A DNA stretch of 64,000 nt from Maribacter algarum (ex Zhang et al. 2020) (GCF_005885635.1 NZ_VATY01000007.1:1-64000), one strand, 5' to 3'. Counted from the first letter of the stretch, positions 13,979 through 23,783 are shown. Notes: generated by a model from the sequence alone, not told the origin. Translations and numbers: made by a program.

Positions 13979-15079
13979 ATGAAAACACTAGTCCTATTTT
14001 TATCAATGTTCCCATTTCTTATGAATGCCCAAGAGATTTCCAAACTTTTGGAGGTAAAACTAATCGATAGTACAGATAATCCCATTAACGGTATATCTGT
14101 GTTGCTTGAGGAAAAAGGGAAAACATTAATAATTGAAGCTGTTGGCAAACGAAAGAAAAATGCAGATGTTTTACAAGTTACTGACCAGTTTAGAATAGCT
14201 AGTAGCACTAAGACATTTACTGCAACTATAATTTTGCAGCTGGAAGAAGAAGGCAAGCTTTCACTTTCAGATAATATCTATTCATATTTAAAGGATATTG
14301 AATATTTAAGACTGGACGATTTTCATTTTTATAAGAATGCCGCTTTCGCGAAAGTAATAAGCATACAGCAATTACTATCACATAAAAGTGGACTAGCTGA
14401 TGTTTTTAACGACAAACAAGAAGCCTTTTTTGGGCGTGTAATGCAAAACCCAGAGCAACAGTATCAACCCGAAAATGTGGTAGACTTGTATTTTGAATTT
14501 GGGCTTCATAAGGAAGCAAAATTCAAACCTGGAGAAGGTTGGCACTATTCTGATATGAATTATCTATTGCTCGGGTTACTAATCGAAAAACTAGACCAAA
14601 AATCACTAGCGCAATCCATTAGAGAACGTATTGTCAAGCCTCTTCATTTAAAAGACACCTATTTAGAATATTATGAGAGTGCGAGAGACAGCAAACCTAG
14701 ATTGCATCAGTACGTAGGCACCATCGATTTTAATAGTGTAAATACCTCTTTTGATTGGTCAGGTGGAGGGCTGGTCAGTACGCATCAAGACTTAGCTACA
14801 TTTATCAAGGCGCTGTTCAATGGAAAGCTTATTTCTGAAAAGTCATTACAAAAGATGATAACCACCGAAGCAACTTTTGAAAATCACCTTCCCTATGGGC
14901 TTGGAGTCTATAAGTCGGTCTATAATGGTCAAACCTTTTATGGACATTATGGCTTTTTTGGTACGTATATTGGCTACTGTCCAGAAACCAAAACAGTACT
15001 TTCGTATTGCGTCACTCAGGCTACGCCTTCTTTTAATGTTTATGAATTTGTAAATTACATTGTCGAAAATTCAAAATGA
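13979..15079 (+). CDS. Serine hydrolase, beta-lactamase/penicillin-binding family
   Basis: A 366-residue protein with a signal peptide (cleavage near MNAQEI, about 17-18). The SxxK nucleophile motif is S75-S-T-K78 in RIASSTKTFTATI, with LLSHKSGL downstream and YSDMNYLLLGLLIE as the Y-x-N-like element. A GHYGFFG stretch near the C-terminus corresponds to the third motif. Such proteins are periplasmic or secreted esterases, peptidases or D-aminoacyl hydrolases. The substrate is unknown. A palindrome GCTTTCGCGAAAGT lies in the coding region. It overlaps the next gene by four bases. Confidence 0.85.
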   Translation: MKTLVLFLSMFPFLMNAQEISKLLEVKLIDSTDNPINGISVLLEEKGKTLIIEAVGKRKKNADVLQVTDQFRIASSTKTFTATIILQLEEEGKLSLSDNIYSYLKDIEYLRLDDFHFYKNAAFAKVISIQQLLSHKSGLADVFNDKQEAFFGRVMQNPEQQYQPENVVDLYFEFGLHKEAKFKPGEGWHYSDMNYLLLGLLIEKLDQKSLAQSIRERIVKPLHLKDTYLEYYESARDSKPRLHQYVGTIDFNSVNTSFDWSGGGLVSTHQDLATFIKALFNGKLISEKSLQKMITTEATFENHLPYGLGVYKSVYNGQTFYGHYGFFGTYIGYCPETKTVLSYCVTQATPSFNVYEFVNYIVENSK

Positions 15080-15513
15080 ATACACGTAAATCCATAGCTA
15101 TTTCTTTCTTTTTAATCGCCTTGGTGATGGGTGTTGTATTCTATTCATATTTGAATTTTCCTGTAGGTTTAGAAGGGTATTTCACAAGGTCGTATTATGC
15201 CCAGTTTGCTGCGCTTGCCATTGCCATAGAATTGATAATCGCATCATATTATTTGTTTCGGGGAAATAACAAAGCAAATTTCTATCTAGCACTATTCGGT
15301 TTTACAGCTGTTTTGGATATACTATTTCATATCAGCGGTTTTCTCACAAGTAATGTTCCGATTTATGGAATGATTATGTTTGGAATCTGTGCTATCATCT
15401 CCTTTTACATTTCATTTTCAAACTCTTTTAATTTAGGCAAGATATCCCTTTGGGGTGCCTTATTGAGCTTTGTAATGGGGAACGCTATTGAGTGGTTTTT
15501 TAATTTTAGTTGA
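15076..15513 (+). CDS. Four-helix membrane protein of unknown function
   Basis: A 145-residue integral membrane protein with four predicted helices and no recognised domain. The start overlaps the serine hydrolase stop (ATGA), so the two are translationally coupled. Its 3' end overlaps the convergent minus-strand gene by 54 bases. Confidence 0.6.
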   Translation: MNTRKSIAISFFLIALVMGVVFYSYLNFPVGLEGYFTRSYYAQFAALAIAIELIIASYYLFRGNNKANFYLALFGFTAVLDILFHISGFLTSNVPIYGMIMFGICAIISFYISFSNSFNLGKISLWGALLSFVMGNAIEWFFNFS

Positions 15514-16323
15514 ATTGTTTACACTATTTCTTGATGTGTAAATAGCTTGAATGGGAGTACCGAATTTTAGTTTATTTTCTCTTGAGTAAGGTAATGCCGT
15601 AATTACATAATGTCTCTCATTTTTGTGTTTTTTATTATCACATACAAATTCATAATAAATGTGATTATCTGAAACCCAAGTAAGTTGGCTTTGGTTATTT
15701 ACTAATGCATAATGCGGATTTTCATAATCTAGCTTTCCTATTGTATTAAAATGATATACGTGGCCTAAGATGATTGTTTCCTCCCCTTTCTGAATCAAAT
15801 AATTCCATCCAAATCCATCTCCTGTAAAACAAGTTTGAAAACCGATTATTTTAAACAATTCATTAATTTCAAGATTAATTTCTTTGAATGGAAGCCAAAG
15901 ATGCCTTACAGGCATCGATTTCCATTTACCACTCCATTCACCAGAGAATGTATTTAAAACACTTCGGACTTTTAAATTTTTGGAATTACTCTTAGATGGT
16001 TTCTTCAATGGATGTTTTAAATCTTGGTAATTAATGAGTTCCCTTTCAATCATTCGATTTAAGTTAGACTGTTTCATATAATGAGACGACTGATGAAAAT
16101 TGAAAGACTCTAAAGCTCCTTTATGAAAAAAGGATTCAAAATTTTCTTGTGTGATTCCATAGAGCTTCATTTTTTCAGAAAACTCTAAAATTTCTAGGAA
16201 ATCCGTTGCCAATTGTTCTCTAAGCCTTGAAGAATTCAATTTGCCATTTACAGTATCAAATTGATTACTCGAAAAACAAGTCATTAATACTATCAGTCCT
16301 TTGATATAGATTTTGGCAATCAC
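15460..16323 (-). CDS. Hypothetical secreted lipoprotein
   Basis: A 287-residue protein with GTG start. The N-terminal hydrophobic stretch ends in LMTCFSS, a possible lipobox. The C-terminal half includes FTGDGFGWNYLIQKGEETIILGHVYHF, with pattern of a beta-rich domain. I recognise no family. It overlaps the end of the plus-strand gene at 15513 by 54 bases, so one of the two 3' ends may be unusual, but both frames are long and intact. Confidence 0.5.
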   Translation of the reverse strand: MIAKIYIKGLIVLMTCFSSNQFDTVNGKLNSSRLREQLATDFLEILEFSEKMKLYGITQENFESFFHKGALESFNFHQSSHYMKQSNLNRMIERELINYQDLKHPLKKPSKSNSKNLKVRSVLNTFSGEWSGKWKSMPVRHLWLPFKEINLEINELFKIIGFQTCFTGDGFGWNYLIQKGEETIILGHVYHFNTIGKLDYENPHYALVNNQSQLTWVSDNHIYYEFVCDNKKHKNERHYVITALPYSRENKLKFGTPIQAIYTSRNSVNNSTKIKKPLNSVPHYKAQ

Positions 16324-16332
16324 AACTGACTA

Positions 16333-16728
16333 TTAGAGGGAGTGATTTTTTTTAGATTGTGGTAATTTCCACGCTATTCGTAAAATGATGAGAAGAAGAA
16401 TATTTTCAACAATCACAAAGAAAATATCATCCATATCAGCTGCTGGTAAAGTACTCAAGAAACCCAAAGATGTAATTACTGCAGCAACAGTATTGTACCA
16501 TTTGTTGGCCTTGTTTTTTAATATTCTTGACAAGAGTATCATAAGAATGGGTACTTGGGCCACAAAACCATAAAACAACATATTTATTTCCGGCACTTGA
16601 AGTGACATCATTTGTTCTATATAGCCTTCACGTAAAAACTCGTGTAGGTCTCTTACTATCATATTAAACAGTATGACAATCCATAAGGTAGATAGCAGAA
16701 TTTTTGGGTCTATGTTTTTTGTGTTCAT
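16333..16728 (-). CDS. Small integral membrane protein
   Basis: A 131-residue protein with about four hydrophobic helices (IVILFNMIV, LFYGFVAQVPILMILL, TVAAVITSLGFLSTL, VIVENILLLIILRIAW). The pattern is similar to DUF6326-type small membrane proteins, but I cannot confirm the family. It is nine bases from the downstream hypothetical lipoprotein gene and is likely in one operon with it. Confidence 0.55.
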   Translation of the reverse strand: MNTKNIDPKILLSTLWIVILFNMIVRDLHEFLREGYIEQMMSLQVPEINMLFYGFVAQVPILMILLSRILKNKANKWYNTVAAVITSLGFLSTLPAADMDDIFFVIVENILLLIILRIAWKLPQSKKNHSL

Positions 16729-16784
16729 AATGCATTATTTTATAATTTGTTTGTTGTGAACCATTAGTTTGCTTGTACTAAATT

Positions 16785-17396
16785 TTAAATGGTTATGAAT
16801 TTTAAATCATCTATTACGGCATTAGATTGCCCCCAATAATAACTATCATCACTGCCAGATATAATCTGAATGACAATAGTTAAATAAGTATTCTTAGGAA
16901 TTTCGTTGATATCTAAATGAAACCACTCAAATTGTGCTTCAGGCGTAGTTATGTTTAGTATTGTAGCTTTTTCAGGAAGTGTAAAAGGAGTTTCATCCAT
17001 TGAACTTTCAGAAGAAAAAACTGCAATGCGTAAAGTATCCTTAGCAGTATCAATATCTGAGCCTGAAAATTTATAACGCCCAACTAGTCGGAGGTTTTTT
17101 TTGTTTTGAGGAATTGAAAAACTTGTGGTTACACTATTAGCTTGTACATCATATGTCCTGTGTAACACCAAAGCATTTTCGTTGGCATCTGGTAAGTAAT
17201 ATTTGTACGTAAAACCTTGTCCATCATCTAGTCTTGAAACTTCATTTTTTGGATGCTCTTTCCAACCTACAGGAACGTCATAAGTGTGTTTGTCGGTGAT
17301 AATGGTTTCAAATTCATTAAAGTCACCATTTGGAACTTCTATTTGCGCTACCATTTCAAATGATACGCAGAGAATTAATAGTATTATTTTGTACAT
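16785..17396 (-). CDS. Secreted protein with carbohydrate-binding-like fold
   Basis: I use the ATG at 17396 (MYKIILLILCVSFEMVAQIEVPNGDFN, 203 residues); the frame extends 12 codons upstream. A signal peptide is followed by EVPNGDFNEFE, like the start of PCMD or CBM-type jelly-roll domains, and by WFHLDINEIPKNTYLTIVIQI and SNAVIDDLKF, a typical end of such folds. The function is unknown; it may bind a surface ligand. Confidence 0.55.
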   Translation of the reverse strand: MYKIILLILCVSFEMVAQIEVPNGDFNEFETIITDKHTYDVPVGWKEHPKNEVSRLDDGQGFTYKYYLPDANENALVLHRTYDVQANSVTTSFSIPQNKKNLRLVGRYKFSGSDIDTAKDTLRIAVFSSESSMDETPFTLPEKATILNITTPEAQFEWFHLDINEIPKNTYLTIVIQIISGSDDSYYWGQSNAVIDDLKFITI

Positions 17397-17489
17397 AATA
17401 AAGTATTTGAAAGATTTTGTTTTGAATGCCAATTAGAAAGGCGGAAGGGTTGTGGTAACAAATTGCTAAGTGAGCTTTTTTTTGTTTCA

Positions 17490-18107
17490 TCAAAATTTAT
17501 AGCCTATGAAAAACCAAAAATTGTTTACGAATTTATGAGCTGAAATTGTTGTATCTCCCCATTCTGTTTCTGGAATGTCATTAAAATAGTATCGAAACGG
17601 TATAGATATATTAGCATATAAATGCTTAAGACCAAATAACTTCTCTTTTCTATAGCCAATGGCAAACCCAACAGTAGCTGTTTCATTTTCTAGGCTGTTA
17701 TCCGAAATAAGGTGATTGTATTCGTCCTTGACGTAGGCTATACTGCCGCCGTAATAAAAATTCTTACGTTTTCCAAAATATCGGTCGTAGTATAATTCAT
17801 AGATTCGGAAGTACCCTTCCACATTATCTCCATCAACAGCTGCAGATTCCCATTTACTAGACAAGTGTCTTTCTGTTAGGTTGACTTCCCCAATCATTAA
17901 TCTTATTTGATTTTTATCACCGAAACGATAGCCTACCTCACCTGCAAAATTTTGAAACTTATTCATAGTCATTTCAAAGGTTTCATAACCAATAAAAAAT
18001 GATGACCGGTCCTTGTCCTGAGCCTTAACTGAACTAGCTAGTAAGCAAATAATAAACCCAACAATTATTTTGAATTTATTGCTAATTGAATTTATTTTTT
18101 TAGTCAT
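17490..18107 (-). CDS. Outer membrane beta-barrel protein
   Basis: The start is taken at MTKKINS (ATG at 18107, 205 residues). After a signal peptide (ending SSVKAQ), the sequence alternates in amphipathic strands rich in Y and G, for example SFFIGYETFEM, FRIYELYYDRYFGKRKNFYYGG and VGFAIGYRKEK, and ends in WFFIGYKF with an aromatic terminus as expected for BamA-inserted barrels. No specific family is recognised. The adjacent LytTR-type two-component genes might regulate it. Confidence 0.65.
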   Translation of the reverse strand: MTKKINSISNKFKIIVGFIICLLASSVKAQDKDRSSFFIGYETFEMTMNKFQNFAGEVGYRFGDKNQIRLMIGEVNLTERHLSSKWESAAVDGDNVEGYFRIYELYYDRYFGKRKNFYYGGSIAYVKDEYNHLISDNSLENETATVGFAIGYRKEKLFGLKHLYANISIPFRYYFNDIPETEWGDTTISAHKFVNNFWFFIGYKF

Positions 18108-18461
18108 AATAAAAGATTTTAACCTATTAAATAGTTGATTATGAGGCAAATATTAGCATATTCAAATAACTAAAAAATTGTATTATGCAAGGTCTGTATA
18201 GCTATCTGCGAAATGGTCTTTTTAATCTGCAAAAGATTTTGATTTAAGAGCTGTTTTAAAAAAAAGTAATGGAGAATTCTGAAGTGGTTACCATAAATAT
18301 CTCAGTGGTAAACCAATACTATAATTCTAACTTTTTAATCATATGGTGAAGAGGTATGATGCGAAAGTACCCGATAAAAAAGCGATTAGTTTCTAATTTG
18401 AAACTAATCGCCATATATGAAAAACCCATTTACAGGCTTTGTTTTGTATTATTTTATGAAA

Positions 18462-19160
18462 TCACCATTTACTGTTACTTATTTGCTCAAAAAAACTAGT
18501 TTTATACGTTTCTGAAATAGGAATGAGCTGGTCTGCAATTCTTATTCTATTTCTTTCTATGGAATCGATTTTACTTAAGGAAACCATATAGGATTTATGT
18601 ACTCTACATACCAAATTGGGCGGTATAATTTGTTCAAATTCTTTGAAGTTTTGCAAGGTCATAATCCTTTTATCAATAGTATGTATTCTTCGATAATCAC
18701 GCATTCCTTCAATGTATAAAATATCTTGAAGGTTAATTTTCTCTAATCGATTCTCTGTCTTAACAAAAATAAATTCAGGAGTAGTAATTGCCCCTACTTT
18801 GTTTAAATTATCCAGAGCTTTATTAGCTGCTTGAAGAAATCTATTAAAAGTAAAAGGTTTTAGTAAGTAATCGGTAACGTTTAGCTCATAGCTTTTTAGT
18901 GCATATTCTTGGTAAGCCGTAGTAATGATTACTTGACTTTCTATTTTTGAACTTTCTAGTAATTCTACTCCAGTTAACTCATCCATATTAATGTCCAGAA
19001 AGAGAACATCTACTTTTTGGGTTTTCAGAAAAGCAAGACCATCCAGGGCATTGTCAAAAGTAGCTGAGAGCTCAAGAAACGGCACTTTTTGAGCGAACTG
19101 TTTCGTTCTTTCGAGTGCCAACGGTTCGTCTTCAATGATTATACAGTTAAATGGTCTCAT
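18462..19160 (-). CDS. LytTR-family response regulator
   Basis: A 232-residue response regulator. The receiver domain (about 1-120) has the acidic pair near the N-terminus (IIEDEP), the phospho-acceptor D56 in VLFLDINMD, T in IITTAYQ and K in YLLKPF. The LytTR DNA-binding domain follows (about 135-232), with FIFVKTENRLEKINLQDILYIEGMRDYRRIHT and CRVHKSYMV. It is 11 bases from its sensor kinase gene (19172-20314), so the two form an operon. The targets are unknown. Confidence 0.92.
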   Translation of the reverse strand: MRPFNCIIIEDEPLALERTKQFAQKVPFLELSATFDNALDGLAFLKTQKVDVLFLDINMDELTGVELLESSKIESQVIITTAYQEYALKSYELNVTDYLLKPFTFNRFLQAANKALDNLNKVGAITTPEFIFVKTENRLEKINLQDILYIEGMRDYRRIHTIDKRIMTLQNFKEFEQIIPPNLVCRVHKSYMVSLSKIDSIERNRIRIADQLIPISETYKTSFFEQISNSKW

Positions 19161-19171
19161 TTCTTATAAAT

Positions 19172-20314
19172 TTATTGAATAATGGTTAACCTAACACAAT
19201 ATTCCTCTTTTCCTTTCTCGACTTCTAAAGTGTGTTTCTCTCGGTAGAGAAGGTTTAGCCTCTTTTCAATTAGTGTATTTCCCAAACCACTATTTTCATG
19301 CCTCACTTTTCTATTTGGATTAAACTTGTTTTTACATTCGAATTTCACGATTTCCTTATGTACGGCAATGTGAATTGTAATCGCATTATCCAGTTTCTTG
19401 TTTGTGGTATGCTTAAAGGCATTTTCAATAAAAGGAAGAAAGACCATAGGTGCAATGGTCTTACCATTTGGCGAACCTGTAATGCCAAAATTTACGTAAC
19501 TGGAATTGGCCGTTCTTATTTTTTGTAAAGCGATGTACTTTTCAATGTATTCAATTTCTTTGGATAGTAGAATTTTGTCCGCTTTGGTTTCGAACAACAT
19601 AAAGCGCATAATATCCGACAGTTTATTCAGGTATTTGGAAGCTTCGGTGGCATCCTTTAAAATAAGGATGTCGATATTATTCAAAGTGTTGAACAAAAAA
19701 TGTGGATCCAGTTGCGACTTGACCAACGCCATTTCCATTTCATGATTTTTTTGTTTGAGTTCCTCTTTCAATTTTAATTCTTCGTACCAAGTGATGAACC
19801 CTTTAGTGATTAGTGCTACCATACCTGTTGCTAAACAGACAAAAAAGCTGAAAACGATACCAACCATCATAGATTCCTCGCGTTCCGTCAGGCTCTCTAA
19901 CCCTAAAAAAATGTAGATTAAAAGATTTCCAATTATAGATGCACCAATTGCAAACAAAAGTGCATATGCAATGGTGAGCACAAACTTCTTTTCACGAATC
20001 TTAGGAAAGACAAGAAAATAGAATAAATAGTAGCAAATAACAGAAGGAATTACTGTAAAATACAGGACTCTTTCAGTCGTTTCATCTACAATAGCATTAT
20101 TATCCTCTCCACGTAATGAAAGGACAACTAAAACAATGGTCAAGACCAAGTAGCATAACCAAAACCCAATATGTAACCCAACAACAATTGATTTTTTCAC
20201 GATTTCAAAATACTGAATAATTCTAAGTAAAAATCGATGTATTCCTTGTCTATAGAAAATAGGTTCTGCAAATTGGGAATATTTGTCTGTCAAATGATGT
20301 TTACTGAATGTCAC
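19172..20314 (-). CDS. LytS/YehU-type sensor histidine kinase
   Basis: A 380-residue membrane kinase. Four hydrophobic helices occupy about residues 40-165, followed by a short coiled coil and the His_kinase block QLDPHFLFNTLNNIDIL with H195. The ATPase region has FLPFIENAFKHTTNKK (N-box) and SGLGNTLIEKRLNLLY. There is no separate sensor domain besides the helices, as usual for this family. It pairs with the LytTR regulator that follows. Confidence 0.92.
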   Translation of the reverse strand: MTFSKHHLTDKYSQFAEPIFYRQGIHRFLLRIIQYFEIVKKSIVVGLHIGFWLCYLVLTIVLVVLSLRGEDNNAIVDETTERVLYFTVIPSVICYYLFYFLVFPKIREKKFVLTIAYALLFAIGASIIGNLLIYIFLGLESLTEREESMMVGIVFSFFVCLATGMVALITKGFITWYEELKLKEELKQKNHEMEMALVKSQLDPHFLFNTLNNIDILILKDATEASKYLNKLSDIMRFMLFETKADKILLSKEIEYIEKYIALQKIRTANSSYVNFGITGSPNGKTIAPMVFLPFIENAFKHTTNKKLDNAITIHIAVHKEIVKFECKNKFNPNRKVRHENSGLGNTLIEKRLNLLYREKHTLEVEKGKEEYCVRLTIIQ

Positions 20315-20496
20315 GCAGATTTATGCAACAATTGATGAGACGAGGAATTCGAGAGTGTTTGAGCGCAAATAGGATTTAGCTTTGATGGTCATAGAATACT
20401 ATTCCAAGTCTATTTTGAGTAGTTAGTCATAGTATTATAGAATTTCTAAATCTGAGATTTATTATTTAAATTATAGTCAATCAAATTTCACAAGAA

Positions 20497-21090
20497 TTGA
20501 ATTATAAAGCATCACAAACGCTTATACTTAACAATGTATCTCGGTTTATCGATTTAACGGAGTTAGAAAAGCAGAAATACATCTCTTTACTGACTGAAGT
20601 TAAGGTAGAGAAAAAAGACTTTCTGATGCAGGCGGGTGAGATTGCCAAGTATGAGTACTTTATAACAAAAGGATGCTTGAAAGTCTATACCTTAGATGAA
20701 GATGGGGCACCTCATATTTCAATGTTTGCTATTGAAGATTACTGGACTGGTGATTTGTCAAGCTTTATGACCAAAGAACCTTCTAGGTATTATATTAAAG
20801 CAACGGAACATTCAGAACTTCTGGGAATTTCGAGAGAGAATTATGATTTGTTGTTTCGAGAGATTCCAAAATTTGAACGGTTTTATCGAATCTTATATCA
20901 AAAGTCTTTAATCAGTTATATCAGACGCTCAAACTACGGCATATCACTAACAGCTGAAGAACGATATTTAGAATTCAAAAAGAAATATCCGCAAATTGTC
21001 AATAGAATTACTCAAAAAGACTTAGCCGCATACATTGGGATTACTCCAGAATTTATGAGCAAAATAATTACAAAAGTCAACCGAATGTAA
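20497..21090 (+). CDS. Crp/Fnr-family transcriptional regulator
   Basis: A 197-residue regulator. The start seems to be TTG at 20497 (MNYKASQTL). The cyclic-nucleotide-binding-like beta-roll spans about 15-125 (FLMQAGEIAKYEYFITKGCLKVYTLDEDG), and the C-terminus has a helix-turn-helix (RITQKDLAAYIGITPEFMSKIITKV). The arginine and glutamate of the classical cAMP pocket are not clear, as in many Bacteroidota relatives. It is followed by a small set of genes (21144-22789), which it may control in response to redox or stress signals. Confidence 0.88.
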   Translation: MNYKASQTLILNNVSRFIDLTELEKQKYISLLTEVKVEKKDFLMQAGEIAKYEYFITKGCLKVYTLDEDGAPHISMFAIEDYWTGDLSSFMTKEPSRYYIKATEHSELLGISRENYDLLFREIPKFERFYRILYQKSLISYIRRSNYGISLTAEERYLEFKKKYPQIVNRITQKDLAAYIGITPEFMSKIITKVNRM

Positions 21091-21143
21091 AAGTCTTAAA
21101 CTAGTTCATTTTTTTTCACACTTCACCATCGCAATTTTGAAGT

Positions 21144-21788
21144 GTGAAAAGAATAAGACTCATATCGGCAACATTCCTAATTGGTTTTGTAAGCACCTTA
21201 CAAGCTCAATTTACCCAACTAGAACTCTTTTCGGGTTTTGAGAAAACAAACTTCACTTTGCTGTCTAGTTATTCAATTAATGACAGCAACACCTTAAGCA
21301 TAACTACCCTAGCTTTCTTCCAAAAATTCAGAGAAAAAGAAAATCAAATCTTTGATGAAGTAGGCATACAACCTACATTATTCTGGAATTTTAATGAGAC
21401 TCTATCCGTCGGACCTTCCCTATACTATAATAGTTTCGGAGGGTTTTCAGAAAGATTATCAGCTAAGCTCACCTTAAATGATTCCAACGCTCTATTTATT
21501 GTTATTCCAACTATAGCATATTCAGAAAAGAAAGATGCGGGACTAGGTGAATTCTTTATCCAATTTCAAATACAAAAACCACTTAATACAAAAGTAAGTC
21601 TATGGCTAAACGGGCAGTTCCTAACGGTCTGGGATAATTTCAAATCGCATTCCAGAAGTTTTCAACAATTACGTGTAGGTCTATCCTACAAAGGACACCA
21701 ATTTGGACTTGGGGTAGATTATGACCAATACGGACTTAAACCTATTCATAAATCCTCTTTCGGATTGTATTACCGTAAAACATTTTAA
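21144..21788 (+). CDS. Predicted outer membrane protein
   Basis: A 214-residue protein with a GTG start and signal peptide (cleavage near TLQAQ). The rest has short alternating amphipathic strands (TLFWNFNETLSVGPSLYYN, QLRVGLSYKGHQFGLGVDYD) and ends with an aromatic Y-Y-R-K-T-F, so a small beta-barrel is likely. No named family is recognised. It lies 53 bases after the Crp-type regulator. Confidence 0.55.
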   Translation: MKRIRLISATFLIGFVSTLQAQFTQLELFSGFEKTNFTLLSSYSINDSNTLSITTLAFFQKFREKENQIFDEVGIQPTLFWNFNETLSVGPSLYYNSFGGFSERLSAKLTLNDSNALFIVIPTIAYSEKKDAGLGEFFIQFQIQKPLNTKVSLWLNGQFLTVWDNFKSHSRSFQQLRVGLSYKGHQFGLGVDYDQYGLKPIHKSSFGLYYRKTF

Positions 21789-21800
21789 ACCCTATATATT

Positions 21801-22256
21801 ATGAAAAATTCATTCAAAAAATTAGTAACGACACATCCTAATCTAGGATACAGTATTGCACGTTTAACACTTGGTTTAGTACTATTTCCACATGGTGCAC
21901 AGAAATTACTAGGGTTCTTTGGAGGCTATGGCTATTCAGCTACTATTGAAATGTTCACAACACAAATGGGTCTGCCCAGCATTGTAGCCTTCTCAGTAAT
22001 AATGATTGAATTTTTTGGCTCTATTTCCTTAATACTCGGTCTCTTTAGTCGGTTTTGGGCATTGTCACTTATTGGAATGTTCTCGGGTATCATTTTCACA
22101 ACCCAACTAGAACACGGATTTTTTATGAATTGGTTTGGCAACCAAGCAGGAGAAGGATTCGAGTATTCTCTACTAGTCATTGGTTTAGCACTAACAATTC
22201 TAATAAATGGAAGTGGAAAATGGTCAATTGATTCTATAATCTTAAAAAACAAATAA
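21801..22256 (+). CDS. DoxX family membrane protein
   Basis: A 151-residue DoxX protein. The diagnostic elements are GYSIARLTLGLVLFPHGAQKLLGFFGGYG and the IEFFGSISLILGLFSRFWALSLIGMF helix pair; four helices are predicted. DoxX proteins are linked to thiosulfate:quinone oxidoreductase or to oxidative stress. It is followed after two bases by an NADPH-dependent FMN reductase, a common flavin/redox pairing. Confidence 0.88.
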   Translation: MKNSFKKLVTTHPNLGYSIARLTLGLVLFPHGAQKLLGFFGGYGYSATIEMFTTQMGLPSIVAFSVIMIEFFGSISLILGLFSRFWALSLIGMFSGIIFTTQLEHGFFMNWFGNQAGEGFEYSLLVIGLALTILINGSGKWSIDSIILKNK

Positions 22257-22258
22257 TT

Positions 22259-22789
22259 ATGAAAAAAATAATCACGATTGCAGGCAGCAACAGTCAAAAA
22301 TCAATCAACAAAGCTTTAGTAGGTTACACAGCTAGCTTATTGAAAAATGTAGAAATCATATCTATCGATTTGAATGATTATGTACTTCCTGTTTACGGGG
22401 AAGACTACGAGGCAGAGAATGGCATCCCCACAGCCGTCAAGAGATTAGATGAAATCATCAATACGGCAGATGCATTTATTATCTCTTTAGCAGAACATAA
22501 TGGTTCCTATGCCGCAGTATTTAAAAATACCTTAGACTGGTTATCACGTTTAGATATGAAAATTTGGAAGGAGAAACCTATGCTACTTATGGCAACTTCC
22601 CCCGGAGGAAGAGGTGGAGCAACTGTACTGCAAGGGGCAAGCACCTATTTTCCATTTCTTGGAGCAAATCTCATAGGAACATATTCGTTACCATCTTTTT
22701 ATGACAACTTTAAGGAAGGTGAAATCATAGAGGAGAGTTTTAGAAAAGAATTAGAAGATAAAACAGTCAGATTTTCTAAAGAACTCTAA
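22259..22789 (+). CDS. NADPH-dependent FMN reductase
   Basis: A 176-residue flavodoxin-fold protein. ITIAGSNSQKSINKALVGY binds the FMN phosphate, followed by LPVYGEDYE, and FIISLAEHNGSYAAVFKNTLDWLSRL is the family motif (usually P-E-Y-N-x-S, with A-E-H-N here). SPGGRGGATVLQ follows. It likely reduces FMN, quinones or azo compounds using NADPH. It is coupled to the DoxX gene. Confidence 0.88.
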   Translation: MKKIITIAGSNSQKSINKALVGYTASLLKNVEIISIDLNDYVLPVYGEDYEAENGIPTAVKRLDEIINTADAFIISLAEHNGSYAAVFKNTLDWLSRLDMKIWKEKPMLLMATSPGGRGGATVLQGASTYFPFLGANLIGTYSLPSFYDNFKEGEIIEESFRKELEDKTVRFSKEL

Positions 22790-22899
22790 ACCAGTTTATG
22801 GGAATGAACTTTTCGAACAAATCATATTTCCGCTCGAATAAATGATGGGGAGTATATCTGCGCAACTTTGTATCATCATTAACAATCAACCTTTTAACA

Positions 22900-23268
22900 A
22901 TGACCACATTAGTGAAATTAATTGTCGCCATCTGTCTAACAACTATGACAGGGCAAAATGACCCTCAGACATCATCTGATGGATATGAAAGTCTAGCGTA
23001 TACAGGTCTATCTAAAGAACACCCGATAGAGGAAAGAGCGTTTACGGTTCTTACAAACAAATGCAACGTCTGTCACGAGAATCGTAATCGTAGACGTGTC
23101 TTCACTGAAGATAATATGAATGGCTGGTCAAATGATGTATACAAGCAGGTGTTCATTAAAAAGCGAATGCCCAAAGGCAAGAAAATAAAATTAACTAGCG
23201 AAGAATATCAAGATTTATTAACCTGGATATCATTCATAAAAAATAATGAAAATGGAAATCAACTTTAA
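22900..23268 (+). CDS. Secreted cytochrome c-like protein
   Basis: A 122-residue protein with an N-terminal hydrophobic signal and one haem-binding CNVCH motif at about 52-56. A likely axial methionine lies in KRMPKGKK. The length fits a small monohaem cytochrome. It overlaps the next gene by 23 bases. The partner is unknown; the DUF1772 membrane protein next to it may work in the same membrane redox process. Confidence 0.7.
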   Translation: MTTLVKLIVAICLTTMTGQNDPQTSSDGYESLAYTGLSKEHPIEERAFTVLTNKCNVCHENRNRRRVFTEDNMNGWSNDVYKQVFIKKRMPKGKKIKLTSEEYQDLLTWISFIKNNENGNQL

Positions 23269-23749
23269 AATTATCGTATTGATGCTAGGCATCTTATTTA
23301 CAGGGCTTACGGCAGGATTATGTTTTACGTGGTCTAATGCCATAACCCCAGGAATCGGCAGACTGGATGATTTAGGGTTTCTGCAATCATTTCAGGCGAT
23401 GAACCGAGCCATCATTAACCGCAGTTTTCTCATCACCTTTTTTGGGCCAGTAATACTACTATTCATCAATGCCTATTTGCATCGTAATGCACATCCCACG
23501 ACATTTTGGTCATTTATGCTAGCTGCTATTTTATTCTTAGCAGGAATTGGGCTTATAACGGTTTTCAAAAATGTGCCGCTTAACGAAATGTTAGATAAAA
23601 CAGTGCTCGAAAGTCTTTCGGCAATTGAGCTCAAAGAGTTGCGAACCAAATTTGAGCAGCCTTGGAACCGCTGGCACATACAGCGTACCATTGCTTCTTT
23701 CACATCCTTTTCGCTACTGCTAATAGGATTGATTTACTCAAAATTTTAG
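23246..23749 (+). CDS. DUF1772-type membrane protein
   Basis: A 167-residue membrane protein with four helices. It shows features of the DUF1772/anthrone-oxygenase-like family: TAGLCFTWSNAITPGIGRLDDLGFLQSFQAMNRAI, and WNRWHIQRTIASFTSFSLLL near the end. The biochemical role in bacteria is not defined. It overlaps the cytochrome gene and belongs to the same operon. Confidence 0.75.
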   Translation: MKMEINFKIIVLMLGILFTGLTAGLCFTWSNAITPGIGRLDDLGFLQSFQAMNRAIINRSFLITFFGPVILLFINAYLHRNAHPTTFWSFMLAAILFLAGIGLITVFKNVPLNEMLDKTVLESLSAIELKELRTKFEQPWNRWHIQRTIASFTSFSLLLIGLIYSKF

Positions 23750-23783
23750 TGCTTTTGCTAAAGCAAGTAGAAGTAACAACAGC

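Noticed and set aside
15460-15513. Frameshift or misassembly causing the 54-base overlap of convergent genes
   Set aside because: Both genes end in their own stop codons and neither shows disruption of a recognisable domain, so a real overlap is more likely.
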